Shown in pieces: positions 8,387 to 19,929 of a stretch of DNA of 64,000 nt. A program made the position numbers and the translations under genes. Source of the DNA: Entomospira culicis (GTDB lineage: Bacteria; Spirochaetota; Spirochaetia; WRBN01); the NCBI RefSeq assembly GCF_028748145.1, contig NZ_CP118181.1, forward strand, positions 1,054,211 to 1,118,210, given 5' to 3'. Below the pieces are notes generated by a model. That model ran no database searches. It saw nothing but the letters and a program-made list of their open reading frames with translations, and was not told where the DNA came from. Each line of letters starts with the position of its first letter. Within the stretch, counting starts at the first letter, position 1.

Positions 8387-8413
8387 ATTATAGTAAAAAA
8401 GCAAAATAAACAA
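8387..8413 (-). promoter_or_regulatory. Possible promoter of the GntP-family permease
   Basis: On the minus strand TATAAT lies 36 bases before the TTG start, with TTGTTT 15 bases further up. The spacer is short, so the -35 call is weak. The rest of 8414-8512 has no recognisable feature. Confidence 0.4.
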
Positions 8414-8512
8414 GAGAATATGCTTTTATATATGTATATTAAAATTAGTCTTAGGTTATGCATAATTTATCTTCTGTCTAATTTTATAGCGCACAATAGA
8501 AATAAGATACAT

Positions 8513-8535
8513 AAAAAAAGAAGCTCATGGCTTCT
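8513..8535 (-). terminator. Terminator of the 23S-5S rRNA unit
   Basis: On the minus strand AGAAGC and GCTTCT pair around a 5-base loop and are followed by an unbroken run of T. It lies about 50 bases downstream of the 5S rRNA end and closes the rRNA transcript. Confidence 0.8.
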
Positions 8536-8583
8536 ATTCTTCGTGGTATGTCTTGATTTATTTGTCCTTGAGAAATAAAAAAA

Positions 8584-8694
8584 CCTAGCGATAACCTACT
8601 CTCCCACATTACTGCAGTACCATCGGCAAAAGAGGACTTCACTTCCGTGTTCGGGATGGGAACGGGTATTTCCCCTCTTTTCATCATCGCTAGG
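8584..8694 (-). rRNA. rrf: 5S ribosomal RNA
   Basis: Read on the minus strand the 111 bases start and end with the complementary CCTAGCGA and TCGCTAGG. They contain the conserved CCCGTTCCCATCCCGAACACGG block and the GTGGGAGAGTAGGT block of 5S rRNA. The gene follows the 23S gene by 66 bases on the same strand, so both come from one precursor. Confidence 0.95.
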
Positions 8695-8745
8695 ATATTT
8701 ATTACTATTCTTTATATAGTTCTAAATTATCTCCTATCACCAAGA

Positions 8746-8760
8746 GATAAAGAGTAATAT

Positions 8761-8767
<7 letters not shown>
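8746..8767. repeat. 3' half of the 23S rRNA processing stem
   Basis: This 22-base stretch is the inverted partner of 11729-11750 with one mismatch. In the precursor RNA the two would form the long stem that encloses 23S rRNA and is normally cut by RNase III. Confidence 0.8.
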
Positions 8768-11728
<2,961 letters not shown>

Positions 11729-11735
<7 letters not shown>

Positions 11736-11750
11736 ATATTAATCTTTATC
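11729..11750. repeat. 5' half of the 23S rRNA processing stem
   Basis: This 22-base inverted partner of 8746-8767 brackets the 23S gene at its 5' end and overlaps the first bases of the mature RNA. Confidence 0.8.
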
Positions 11751-11914
11751 CCTTCGCTCTATATAAAACTATCAAGCCTCTTCTAGTGCCTTACGCTACG
11801 CCTTAGCCACCACTTAATAATCTCGTCTGTAACTTAAAACCATTAGCCGATTTAAAACTCAATCTCCTTTCAACTTACCGTCTCAATCAATCTCGTTTCG
11901 CTTCAACCTCCTAT
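11736..11914 (-). other. Leader of the 23S-5S precursor, no gene seen
   Basis: About 170 bases lie between the expected transcript start near 11908 and the 23S 5' end. Apart from the processing stem half at its end I see no tRNA, ORF or 16S remnant. The part beyond the promoter, 11944-12054, is also empty. Confidence 0.6.
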
Positions 11915-11943
11915 ACTATAACTCATTGCCCAACTTTTGTCAA
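11915..11943 (-). promoter_or_regulatory. Strong promoter of the independent 23S-5S rRNA unit
   Basis: On the minus strand TTGACA, a 17-base spacer and TATAGT form a near-consensus promoter. The pyrimidine/A-rich bases upstream (TTTTTTTGTAATTTG) could serve as an UP element. It shows that the unit is transcribed without a linked 16S gene. Confidence 0.85.
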
Positions 11944-12054
11944 CACCTTTTTCCCACAAATTACAAAAAAAGTTGTAAACCTGCCCAACAACACAAGCTA
12001 TATCCATACTAAACAACAACTTATCTATCCAAAAAAATTATCAAAACATATCGT

Positions 12055-13098
12055 TTATCCAAAAAATTCTTTTGCAATACTATCCAATTGTACTACAATA
12101 TCAGACCATTCTTTATCTAAATTCAATACTTTAACCCCAATCATGTTGCCATTCATGTTGTACATCTGGCTTGGCGTCTCCATATCCGACAAATGCGCAT
12201 ATAATAATACGCCACTCACATTGTCCACAGTAACTTTATAGTAATTTTTGACATACGCATAAATTTGATACAAATGAAATGAAAGATAGGTAAATTTTTC
12301 GCCATGCGGAGACTTACTCATATTTTTTTGATAAAATTTAGTATCAATAATAAGTGTATGATGTTGATTGCTTAGCATTATATCGGTTTTCATTTGTGGT
12401 AAAAGATGCCCCAGTTCACCTTCTTCTATACACCACCTAATGATATCACTTCTTGGGTTCAAGCATGAATGATGCACATGGTAATACGCTAGAACAAATT
12501 TCTCAAAAATGGCGTGTAACTTATCTTCTGAAATGGGAGCATTTATCTTACGTGTACCACGCTCTTCAGCGAGTAATTGAGTCTCTATGATAAGACGACA
12601 AAAATCCATCAACATCTGATAGCTACTATTATTGCGGTGATAATGCAATGCGTCCCAGCGGATCTGCTTAGGTTCAATATTACTGATATGGTTAAAGTAT
12701 AAGAGAAGTTTTCTTAACTTCTTCTTATACTTCGTATCAGCATCGCTACGTAAGAGAAGAAGCATCGTTGATTTTAGAATTTGATTAAATGGGATATCTT
12801 CAGTGAATTCGTCGTAAGCGCATACCAACCTACCCATAATAAAGGTTTGTTGTTTAATCGACTGCTCCACCCGTATCTGTCCACGTAAACCAGCCAAAGG
12901 CTCAACTTGTGTGACGTAATGCTGTTGTAGCCCACGCTTTACTAACTTTCCTACCATTTTTTCTAAAACCACAGCAAAAAGATCGTCCAAGTGTTCAAAA
13001 TTCTCGCTCGCTAACCATTGAGGATCTTTTATCAGCAATTTATCATAGACATAGGCAAGCATATAATAAATATTTTTTATACGATGATGACTAGCCAT
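12055..13098 (-). CDS. mcrC: McrC subunit of the EVE-McrBC type IV restriction system
   Basis: A 347-residue McrC-family protein. The N-terminal part contains the family-typical block around PFNQILKSTMLLLLRS. The C-terminal part (about residues 240-260) has a PD-(D/E)xK nuclease signature, KTDIMLSN and then LIIDTKFY. In McrBC systems this subunit stimulates and is driven by the McrB GTPase and cleaves DNA carrying modified cytosine or another modified base. The ATG at 13098 lies 5 bases after the mcrB stop, which fits coupled translation; a longer in-frame start at 13137 would overlap mcrB and is less likely. It is the second gene of a two-gene operon. Confidence 0.87.
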   Translation of the reverse strand: MASHHRIKNIYYMLAYVYDKLLIKDPQWLASENFEHLDDLFAVVLEKMVGKLVKRGLQQHYVTQVEPLAGLRGQIRVEQSIKQQTFIMGRLVCAYDEFTEDIPFNQILKSTMLLLLRSDADTKYKKKLRKLLLYFNHISNIEPKQIRWDALHYHRNNSSYQMLMDFCRLIIETQLLAEERGTRKINAPISEDKLHAIFEKFVLAYYHVHHSCLNPRSDIIRWCIEEGELGHLLPQMKTDIMLSNQHHTLIIDTKFYQKNMSKSPHGEKFTYLSFHLYQIYAYVKNYYKVTVDNVSGVLLYAHLSDMETPSQMYNMNGNMIGVKVLNLDKEWSDIVVQLDSIAKEFFG

Positions 13099-13103
13099 TG
13101 CAA

Positions 13104-14513
13104 CTACCCTATCGCCGATTGCAACTCGAGACTCCACTTTTCAACCTTTGTGCTATCGTCAAACCAGTACTCTTTTAATAAAGGAATCAACTCATGCGTA
13201 ACAATGCCTTTAATATCCGGATGAATAGTAGACTTAGGCTTTCCATCTTCATCTAGTAATGTACAAAAATAACTATGTCCAATCTCAAAGCCAGAACCCA
13301 AGGAGTCATCACCACGAATTACTTCGTTAAGAGCTTTTACCACCGCTATCAACTGGTTAAATTTACTATTGCCAACCTCCTGCTGATATGTAATAAAACC
13401 AGCTTTCTCAAAGGCAGGCGTCATATCAAAAAATGCAAACCGTCGACGTAACGCATAATCGATCATCGCTAAACTGCGATCGGCAGTGTTCATCATACCG
13501 ATAATATAAAGATTTTTTGGAATATAAAAATCTTCTTCCTCATCATTATTAGAGTACATCAAAGGCATCGCGTACTCCCTGCCACGCTTATCATCTTCCA
13601 CTAGCATCAACAGCTCGCCAAAGATTTTACTCATGTTACCACGATTAATTTCGTCGATAATAAAAAAGTAATCACTCTCTTTATCTTCTCGCGCTTTTTG
13701 GCAAAATTGATAAAAAGGACCTTCTTTAAGCGAAAAGCCATCACCATCGGGACGATACCCCATCACAAAATCTTCATAACTATAGCTTTGATGAAACTGA
13801 ACCATCTTGATTTGATCATCAGCCTTTTCCCCCATTATCGCATAAGCAAGGCGCTTGGCAGCAAAAGTCTTGCCCACTCCCGGAGCACCTTGCAGAATCA
13901 CGTTCTTTTTACGCTCTAAAAGACTCGTTAGCTCTTTATACTCTGGCTCACTGATAAAAACTTCCTTTAAAAAATCTTTTTTGGTATAGCTCCCCGCCAC
14001 CTCTGGCTCATCCATCAAGAGTTCATCCACCTCAGGTAAAGTATCCTCTATCCCATAAAGTGCCTCTAACTCACGAATACGCTTAGGGTCATCGTATTTT
14101 GTTAGCGTTTTTTGTGGTAAATTTTTAGCATTAGACCCTAAAGTTTTCCCCTCTTGATGCGTCCAACGTACACTACGAGTATGCGCATAATCACGCTCGG
14201 GATCATACACATAATCAGAATCCACAATGCCTCTAGCTAAAACCGTTCGCGTTGCCCCTTTCCCTCCTTTAATATAAACAATATCCCCAATCGCCATCTC
14301 ATGGCTAAATTGCCACAAGGCTAAAGTAGTATTGCCACCACCCGAACCCTCTTTTTCTGCCAATCTATTTACCCTTGCGCGACTCTTCACGTTGCTTAAA
14401 TCACCAACCTCACTCCATCCAATACCTATAAGGTTTTGATTAAAATGATCCTCTCTCATCTCATGCTTTTGCTTCTCACTACCATGCCCCAGAGCCATCA
14501 ACCAATAGTTCAT
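13104..14513 (-). CDS. mcrB: McrB-type AAA+ GTPase with N-terminal EVE-like modified-base reader
   Basis: Residues 1-130 look like an EVE/PUA-type domain (WLMALGHG at the start, then ALWQFSHEMAIGDIVYIKGG and GIVDSDYVYD), a fold used to read modified bases. Residues 190-460 are the McrB AAA+ motor: Walker A GAPGVGKT at 209-216, the Walker B segment FFIIDEINRGNMSKIFGEL, and the MNTADRS signature of McrB GTPases near residue 340. Together with mcrC downstream it forms a type IV restriction system that attacks modified foreign DNA. AGAGGT lies 7 bases before the ATG. Which modification is recognised cannot be read from sequence. Confidence 0.9.
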   Translation of the reverse strand: MNYWLMALGHGSEKQKHEMREDHFNQNLIGIGWSEVGDLSNVKSRARVNRLAEKEGSGGGNTTLALWQFSHEMAIGDIVYIKGGKGATRTVLARGIVDSDYVYDPERDYAHTRSVRWTHQEGKTLGSNAKNLPQKTLTKYDDPKRIRELEALYGIEDTLPEVDELLMDEPEVAGSYTKKDFLKEVFISEPEYKELTSLLERKKNVILQGAPGVGKTFAAKRLAYAIMGEKADDQIKMVQFHQSYSYEDFVMGYRPDGDGFSLKEGPFYQFCQKAREDKESDYFFIIDEINRGNMSKIFGELLMLVEDDKRGREYAMPLMYSNNDEEEDFYIPKNLYIIGMMNTADRSLAMIDYALRRRFAFFDMTPAFEKAGFITYQQEVGNSKFNQLIAVVKALNEVIRGDDSLGSGFEIGHSYFCTLLDEDGKPKSTIHPDIKGIVTHELIPLLKEYWFDDSTKVEKWSLELQSAIG

Positions 14514-14545
14514 TTTCTACCTCTTTATCTTTTTATTCTTATCTT

Positions 14546-14574
14546 ATTTTATCACGACAATTTATTCACGTCAA
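14546..14574 (-). promoter_or_regulatory. Promoter of the mcrBC operon
   Basis: On the minus strand TTGACG, a 17-base spacer and TAAAAT lie about 32 bases before the mcrB start. The oppositely directed promoter of the HNH/AAA+ operon is only 58 bases away, so the two defence-like operons share one control region. Confidence 0.65.
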
Positions 14575-14631
14575 CAAAAAATGAGGGGAGATATCCCACC
14601 GACACAGAGCAGATTTTTTACTTGATGCGAC

Positions 14632-14659
14632 TTGACAAATTGCTAATTAATAGTATAAA
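14632..14659 (+). promoter_or_regulatory. Promoter of the HNH / coiled-coil / AAA+ operon
   Basis: TTGACA, a 16-base spacer and TATAAA lie 24 bases before the first gene of the three-gene operon, with AAGGAAG in the leader. Confidence 0.65.
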
Positions 14660-14683
14660 ATAATCAAAAGGAAGTTACTAAAA

Positions 14684-16453
14684 ATGGCAAATGATAACGA
14701 GAAACTCCCAATGAAGATGAATTTTGAAGAGTCATCAGACGCTGAATTCGATCTCAACACATTTGAAGCAGATTTGGAAGATAAGCTAAAAGCAGACCTC
14801 GCGGGGATGGTCTCTCCAGAAGAGGACTTAAAGAAGATTGGCGACCCATCAAGTTTGGGTGATCCTATTTTAAAACTTATCTTGGAACAGATCAATAATC
14901 AGATTGCCGTAACTGCTGGTGAGGATTTTATTAAAGAGAACGGTGGTCTTAATCTTGATTTACGTAACTCTGCCCACATCCAAACAGCAGAAAATCATAA
15001 CATAGGAGAAGTTCCCAGCCATAATCCAAGCGACTATAAAGAGCGACACGATACATGGGTGGATAAGACTTTTCAAAAAGATAATAAAGGTAATATCATA
15101 CTAAATGCAGACGGTACAAGAAAGTTAAAAGAAGGTTATCGTAGTGGAATTGACGACCCCACAAGACCAAGAGGATCTAAAGCCGATGGTACGGACATGG
15201 ATCATACGATTTCAATAGCAGAGTACCAGAGTAGGGCTGATGTTGATTTATATATGACAAAAACTGCTGAACTAGAAAATACAACTAAGGAAGCTATATC
15301 AAAAGACTTTGTGAACAGCAAAGATAATTTACGTCTTATGGATGCTTCAGCTAATCGCTCTAAAGGCGATAGTACTACTCCTGAATGGATAGCTAGTGGC
15401 GATGCCGATCCCTATATTGAAAGTGGCAAGATTAACGAAGAACAGGCATTAAAGGATCATGAACATGCAGAAAAAACTTTAAAAAAAAGGTACAAAAAGG
15501 GTAAAGATGCTTTTAAAAAAGAGGGTAGAAAATCTCAACGCGAAGAAGCTCTTCGTATGGGAAAAAATACGGCAAGAGCAGTTTTGATGCAACTCCTGCT
15601 CAAACTTCTTAAGAAAATCGTAGGTAAACTAGTTGTATGGCTAAAAACAGCTCAAAAAACTATTCAAACCCTTATCAACTCCATTAAAGAAGCGATTAGT
15701 TCTTTTCTCCATGACTGGAAGCAACACCTATCTAGTAGTGCTGATATAGCGGGTACCACCGTGGCAACTGCAATTTTTGGACCTATCATTCGTGCAATCA
15801 AAAGTGCCTGGAGTATGCTCAAACAAGGATTTCGCTCCTTAAAAGAGGCTATCAATTGGCTTAAAGATCCTGCGAACAAGGGAAAACCTTTTGCAGAGCG
15901 AATGCTCCATGTAGGAAAAATCATCGTGGTAGGACTAACTGGATTTGGCGCCATCAGTTTGGGGCAAACGATTGAAAAGGGCTTGATGGCATTCCCACTC
16001 TTTGCAATCGAAATCCCACTACTAGGGAGTATCGCTAGTATCATTGGTATATTTTTAGGCGCAGTCGTTGCGGGAATCATCGGCGCTATTGCCATGAGCT
16101 TCATTGATAGCCTCCTAGCCAAGAGGCAACAACGTGAATTGACCTCTCAACTCATTGAGCAAGGAAATACGGTATTAAATAGGCAAGAAACCATGCTTAT
16201 GCTTAAAGAGGTAAAACTCGAGCAAAGCAAAGCTACCATCATGCAAGATATCCAAGCACGGCATGAAGAAGCCTCTGAGGCAATGAAAGAATCATTAAAC
16301 ACTCTTTTTACAAATAAAGATCGCATGCAATCCATAAAAGAGGAGATTGAGGCAGAGTATCACACCATCACGTCACCATCCACCAAGAGCGCAGAGGAAG
16401 AGACGCTGGATGTATTATCAGATAAACTCCATAAATTTTCCCAAAGAAGGTAG
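14684..16453 (+). CDS. Membrane-associated protein with variant HNH nuclease motif (first gene of a three-gene operon)
   Basis: I do not recognise a named family for this 589-residue protein. Residues 150-235 carry an HNH-like signature without zinc cysteines: MDHTISIAEY (Asp173, His174), then DNLRLMDASANRSKGD (Asn215, Asn224, Lys227), the spacing seen in DH-N-N nucleases. Residues 260-290 are very basic. Residues 300-350 are amphipathic helices, and about 408-475 contain two or three hydrophobic segments rich in glycine and alanine. The remainder to the C-terminus is a charged coiled coil with a run resembling cytoplasmic linker helices. A nuclease tied to the membrane is the simplest reading. 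The next gene starts 3 bases after the stop, and the third overlaps the second, so the three are one unit. There is no N-terminal signal peptide. A defence role is inference from the neighbours. Confidence 0.65.
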   Translation: MANDNEKLPMKMNFEESSDAEFDLNTFEADLEDKLKADLAGMVSPEEDLKKIGDPSSLGDPILKLILEQINNQIAVTAGEDFIKENGGLNLDLRNSAHIQTAENHNIGEVPSHNPSDYKERHDTWVDKTFQKDNKGNIILNADGTRKLKEGYRSGIDDPTRPRGSKADGTDMDHTISIAEYQSRADVDLYMTKTAELENTTKEAISKDFVNSKDNLRLMDASANRSKGDSTTPEWIASGDADPYIESGKINEEQALKDHEHAEKTLKKRYKKGKDAFKKEGRKSQREEALRMGKNTARAVLMQLLLKLLKKIVGKLVVWLKTAQKTIQTLINSIKEAISSFLHDWKQHLSSSADIAGTTVATAIFGPIIRAIKSAWSMLKQGFRSLKEAINWLKDPANKGKPFAERMLHVGKIIVVGLTGFGAISLGQTIEKGLMAFPLFAIEIPLLGSIASIIGIFLGAVVAGIIGAIAMSFIDSLLAKRQQRELTSQLIEQGNTVLNRQETMLMLKEVKLEQSKATIMQDIQARHEEASEAMKESLNTLFTNKDRMQSIKEEIEAEYHTITSPSTKSAEEETLDVLSDKLHKFSQRR

Positions 16454-16456
16454 GCA

Positions 16457-17596
16457 ATGAATAAATTCGAAATTCAACCCAAAGATTTTAATGATAAAAT
16501 GCAGCAACTCAAAGCATGTGCTGAAAATGTCCCATCAAACATATCTTTTAGAAAAGTTGATACGAGTGCTGGACCTTTAGGTTTGTTTAAGCATAAAGTT
16601 ACTGGAGAAGAACTAAATAGTCTTACACGAGATGTTCAAGATGCTTTTATAGAGGTTAATAAGCGTCAAATTGAATCAGTCAAAAACTTGGAACTTGTTT
16701 ATGACACCATAAATACATTGGACAAAGAATATATTACTGGGATCGTTGGAGCACTTAACGCTGCAGAAGAGGCAAGTAATCAAGCTATAGAGAGTGCAAA
16801 AATTGCCTTGGAAACGAGTAAAAGAGCTCAGGAAAATGGTGAAAAAATTGAAGGAAATAGCCAAAAAATCGCAAAAACGGTGGCCGTTCAAGAACAAACC
16901 ATCGAGGTTTTAATTTCTGGGTTAGATAAACTTGAAGATCGCATCGATAACACCATTACTATGCAAGAAACGACAATTCGGCAACTACATGATGGCATTC
17001 AGGAATATCAACGTAATATTGCCTCAGCTATTAGCCAGCAAGAGGCATTGTCGGCGCAAATACAAGAGAATGTTACTCAATTTATGAACTCTACCACCGC
17101 TATAATTGCTGAGCATCAAGCCGTGATCGATGCGGTTACAAAAGAGAAGAGCGATCTCAAAAATCAAGTAAGTGATATAGCATCATTTCAAAAACAAAGC
17201 CTTGACTTTCTACACGATGGAGTTAAATCTCTTAGAAATGGTCTTGAACAAGAGATTTTACGTATTGGGCGCTTAGGCGAACAATTAAGCAAACAAGAAG
17301 AGCTCACCAAAGAACAATTTTGTGATTTTATGCGACTCTTATCCCAGCAGGAGAGTACCGTGGCTCAGTTAATCGAACAAAAAGCTCAAGAGTTTACCCA
17401 AGAGATGCATCAATATAAAGTTAATTCAGAAAAAGATACAAAACTTATATTAGATAACATGCAACAGAACATTGATACGATCACGCAAAAAAATAGTACA
17501 CTATCGCAATCTATAACACGTGCTTATCAAGTAGCGATAGGCGCTGGGTTGTTAGGGGCTGGATCTATTGTACTTTCAATTTTTGGCATTATTTAA
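16457..17596 (+). CDS. Long coiled-coil protein with C-terminal membrane anchor
   Basis: This 379-residue protein is almost entirely heptad-rich helix from about residue 60 to 345, with many Gln, Glu and Ile residues and recurring segments of the form QEQTIEVLISGLDKLEDRI and QETTIRQLHDGIQEY that may be internal repeats. The last 25 residues (VAIGAGLLGAGSIVLSIFGII) form a single hydrophobic anchor that ends at the C-terminus. No enzymatic motif is visible. It sits between the HNH-like membrane protein and the AAA+ ATPase, and its stop overlaps the ATPase start. It could be a membrane-tethered sensor or scaffold, as long coiled-coil partners are in other multi-gene defence systems; that is inference. 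Confidence 0.65.
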   Translation: MNKFEIQPKDFNDKMQQLKACAENVPSNISFRKVDTSAGPLGLFKHKVTGEELNSLTRDVQDAFIEVNKRQIESVKNLELVYDTINTLDKEYITGIVGALNAAEEASNQAIESAKIALETSKRAQENGEKIEGNSQKIAKTVAVQEQTIEVLISGLDKLEDRIDNTITMQETTIRQLHDGIQEYQRNIASAISQQEALSAQIQENVTQFMNSTTAIIAEHQAVIDAVTKEKSDLKNQVSDIASFQKQSLDFLHDGVKSLRNGLEQEILRIGRLGEQLSKQEELTKEQFCDFMRLLSQQESTVAQLIEQKAQEFTQEMHQYKVNSEKDTKLILDNMQQNIDTITQKNSTLSQSITRAYQVAIGAGLLGAGSIVLSIFGII

Positions 17597-18690
17597 TGGT
17601 GAGTAAGTACACAAAAGATCTTTTAGATTATGCTTCTAAGTTAGATGCTTTAATAGGTGGATATGGAAATGTTACGCAGAAGGCACTTGACATAACGGAA
17701 AATCTTAATCATGATACAACTAATTTATTGCTTAAACAGATCCAAGTCATCGTAAATACTAATAAAACTTCTCCAAAGGAAGTCCTTCTTCTCTGTCAAG
17801 CACTCAAAGAAAGCTTATTTACCTACTATGGCTATACCGAAATCACCCTACGATACTTAAGTATTCAGGAAAATGAAGCCCACCCTTCATTCGAAGAGAT
17901 TATGGAAAAACTCGATAATCTCGTTGGGCTAGATGAGGTGAAGCGAGTCATCCACAACCTTATATCTTATCAAAAAGTACAACAATTACGCCAAGAACAT
18001 GGTTTACCGGCATCAAAAGGAACTCTTCATTTAGCATTTATAGGAAATTCTGGAACTGGAAAAACAAGCGTCGCTCGGATTGTGGGTCATATCTACAAGC
18101 ACCTTGGTTTATTATCAAGAGGACACTTCTTAGAAGTATCGAGAACCGACTTAATTGCAGGATATCAAGGACAGACTGCTCTAAAGGTAAATAAAATCAT
18201 TAAACAAGCATTAGGAGGAGTACTTTTTATTGATGAAGCATACAGCATTACGGAGAATGATCATAGTGATTCTTACGGGCGAGAATGTCTAACAGAACTG
18301 ACAAAGGCACTAGAAGATTATCGTGATGATTTAGTGGTTATCGTAGCGGGATATAAGCAACCTATGGAAAAATTTTTTCAATCTAATCCTGGCTTACGAT
18401 CTCGTTTTAATACCTTTGTGGAATTTATGGATTATACTGCCGATGAGCTAGAAAAAATTTTCATCATGCGGTGTCAAGAGCATCACTACTCCGTAGAAAA
18501 GAAAGCTCTATCCCTTATCAAACAAATACTGATACAAGCCGTGGAGGAGAAAACTGAAGAATTTGCTAATGCAAGGCTAGCCCGTAACCTCTATGATGCA
18601 GTCGTAATGAACCATGCCCATAGAGTATGCAAAGTGGTGCACCCTACTCCTAAAATGTTAACCACTATCACCAAAGATGATTTACCTTAA
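17596..18690 (+). CDS. CbbX/SpoVK-like AAA+ ATPase
   Basis: A 364-residue protein with a helical N-terminus (residues 1-95) and one AAA+ module of the CbbX/CfxQ/SpoVK group: EIMEKLDNLVGLDEVK, Walker A GNSGTGKT at 150-157, the AGYQGQTA loop, Walker B VLFIDEAY ending near 216, and the arginine-finger stretch NPGLRSRFN. Members of this group remodel protein complexes, as CbbX does for Rubisco and EccA in type VII secretion. The start codon overlaps the stop of the coiled-coil gene, which implies fixed stoichiometry. The likely job is to energise or reset the two membrane proteins encoded upstream. The 3' end overlaps the convergent gene by 4 bases. Confidence 0.87.
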   Translation: MVSKYTKDLLDYASKLDALIGGYGNVTQKALDITENLNHDTTNLLLKQIQVIVNTNKTSPKEVLLLCQALKESLFTYYGYTEITLRYLSIQENEAHPSFEEIMEKLDNLVGLDEVKRVIHNLISYQKVQQLRQEHGLPASKGTLHLAFIGNSGTGKTSVARIVGHIYKHLGLLSRGHFLEVSRTDLIAGYQGQTALKVNKIIKQALGGVLFIDEAYSITENDHSDSYGRECLTELTKALEDYRDDLVVIVAGYKQPMEKFFQSNPGLRSRFNTFVEFMDYTADELEKIFIMRCQEHHYSVEKKALSLIKQILIQAVEEKTEEFANARLARNLYDAVVMNHAHRVCKVVHPTPKMLTTITKDDLP

Positions 18691-19766
18691 CGCTTAGGCT
18701 CGCGCTCCACTACCTCTGCTTTAACTTTTTTATAGATTGCATTTACCGCCAAAAGCTCCTGTTGGCTTCTCCCTTTGGAGTTATTATCTTCCAGCCAATT
18801 TAATGCAAGTGCAACTGTTTTATCTAATTTTTTGAAGTTATTCATATCATTGTTTTCTGTAGCAACTTTATACATATCCTGATATCCTAAAACATATTTC
18901 GCAATAACGCTCATTAAGGGTGGATAAAATATCGTCAAAGTAAGCTCGTCAGCAATAATGAATATAATACGCTCTAGTAGTAGATTACATAAAGTAAAAT
19001 CATCATCGCCTATATACATCCTCATGACAAGTACATCAGCTATTAAATGTCTATTGATTGATTTATCGTCTGACGGGCTATTTAAAATAAGTTTACTTTC
19101 TATATCGTTTGTCAGTTTAGTTAATCTTTCAACTATATCACCATCCCCATATCCGTATCGAAAAAGTTTTTCAAACTCTATACGTGCTTCTCTCCAGTCC
19201 TCTTGTATAGTATCATCAGATGCTGATACAAAACCCTCACGCACAAGGGCTGGTTTCATGTTTTCTAGTACATAATAATAGAACATCGTATCTTTTTCTT
19301 GGTTAATCTCATTCAAGCGATTATTTGCTGATACCACAATATCATCTATTTGAATCTGTGCCTCTTGCTCTATTTTAGTTTTGTACTCTTTTAGTTGCTG
19401 GTCAATGCCTCGCTCTTTTAGCGAGAGGCTGATGCCCATACCAATAGCAACCACCGAGCCAAAGATGCCAAAGAGCGCCATCATGATAGAGACAACCGTT
19501 AAATAGTGATTGTGGCGATCCGTCTCGCTGGCAATAAACTCTCTAAGAGCATCCTCATTTAGCTTCAGTTCCGCCTGCTTATCCACCTCTACGCCATCTA
19601 CCATGTAAGGCACCATTATCGGCTTCTCAAATGTAAGCTTAGTAACATCAACTGGCTTTGGCATAAAGTTAGCAAATACTGGAATGATCCCCATAATAAT
19701 GGCAACGAGAATTATAACAATACCTAACCAATAACCATCATCCCCTTTTTTCTCTTGCGATTCCAT
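18687..19766 (-). CDS. Two-TM membrane protein of unknown function
   Basis: The 359-residue product has two hydrophobic segments, at about residues 12-32 (GIVIILVAIIMGIIPVFA) and 90-112 (VVSIMMALFGIFGSVVAIGMGI), separated by a charged loop of about 60 residues. A short coiled coil and a mostly helical, acidic domain of about 230 residues follow. The ATG at 19766 is chosen because GGAGG lies 4 bases before it; a longer open start at 19799 lacks this. I recognise no family. It converges on the AAA+ ATPase gene with a 4-base overlap and may belong to the same island or be an unrelated neighbour. A perfect 7-bp palindrome overlaps its promoter. Confidence 0.7.
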   Translation of the reverse strand: MESQEKKGDDGYWLGIVIILVAIIMGIIPVFANFMPKPVDVTKLTFEKPIMVPYMVDGVEVDKQAELKLNEDALREFIASETDRHNHYLTVVSIMMALFGIFGSVVAIGMGISLSLKERGIDQQLKEYKTKIEQEAQIQIDDIVVSANNRLNEINQEKDTMFYYYVLENMKPALVREGFVSASDDTIQEDWREARIEFEKLFRYGYGDGDIVERLTKLTNDIESKLILNSPSDDKSINRHLIADVLVMRMYIGDDDFTLCNLLLERIIFIIADELTLTIFYPPLMSVIAKYVLGYQDMYKVATENNDMNNFKKLDKTVALALNWLEDNNSKGRSQQELLAVNAIYKKVKAEVVEREPKR

Positions 19767-19797
19767 AAATCCTCCCACACAATCAACTGCTTTATAC

Positions 19798-19828
19798 ATT
19801 GTATCACGCAGATAGACATGTTGTCTAT
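19798..19828 (-). promoter_or_regulatory. Promoter of the two-TM gene with an overlapping palindrome
   Basis: On the minus strand TAGACA, an 18-base spacer and TACAAT lie about 31 bases before the start at 19766. The -35 box is half of a perfect palindrome, ATAGACA-TGT-TGTCTAT at 19812-19828 on the plus strand, which could be an operator or a chance inverted repeat. Confidence 0.45.
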
Positions 19829-19893
19829 ACTTAGTTAGCCCAGTTGCTGAACTCTTTTTTTCTCACTATCCCACCTCAATGCAGGGCAAGCCC

Positions 19894-19922
19894 TTGACCT
19901 CTTAGCGCCTTTCATGTACACT
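19894..19922 (+). promoter_or_regulatory. Sigma-70 promoter giving a leaderless mRNA
   Basis: TTGACC, a 17-base spacer and TACACT end 7 bases before the ATG at 19930, so transcription should begin at or next to that ATG. No ribosome binding site is present. Confidence 0.7.
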
Positions 19923-19929
19923 TTATAGT

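Noticed and set aside
11736-12054. Search for a 16S rRNA, tRNA-Ile or tRNA-Ala upstream of 23S
   Set aside because: None of the conserved 16S or tRNA blocks are present; the span holds only a promoter and leader.
16457-17596. Methyl-accepting chemotaxis-like signalling domain in the coiled-coil protein
   Set aside because: The heptads are similar in feel, but the MCP hairpin-tip signature is missing and the anchor is at the C-terminus.
14684-18690. Identification of the three-gene operon as Zorya
   Set aside because: There is no MotA/MotB-like pair, and the ATPase is a CbbX-type AAA+ protein rather than a helicase.
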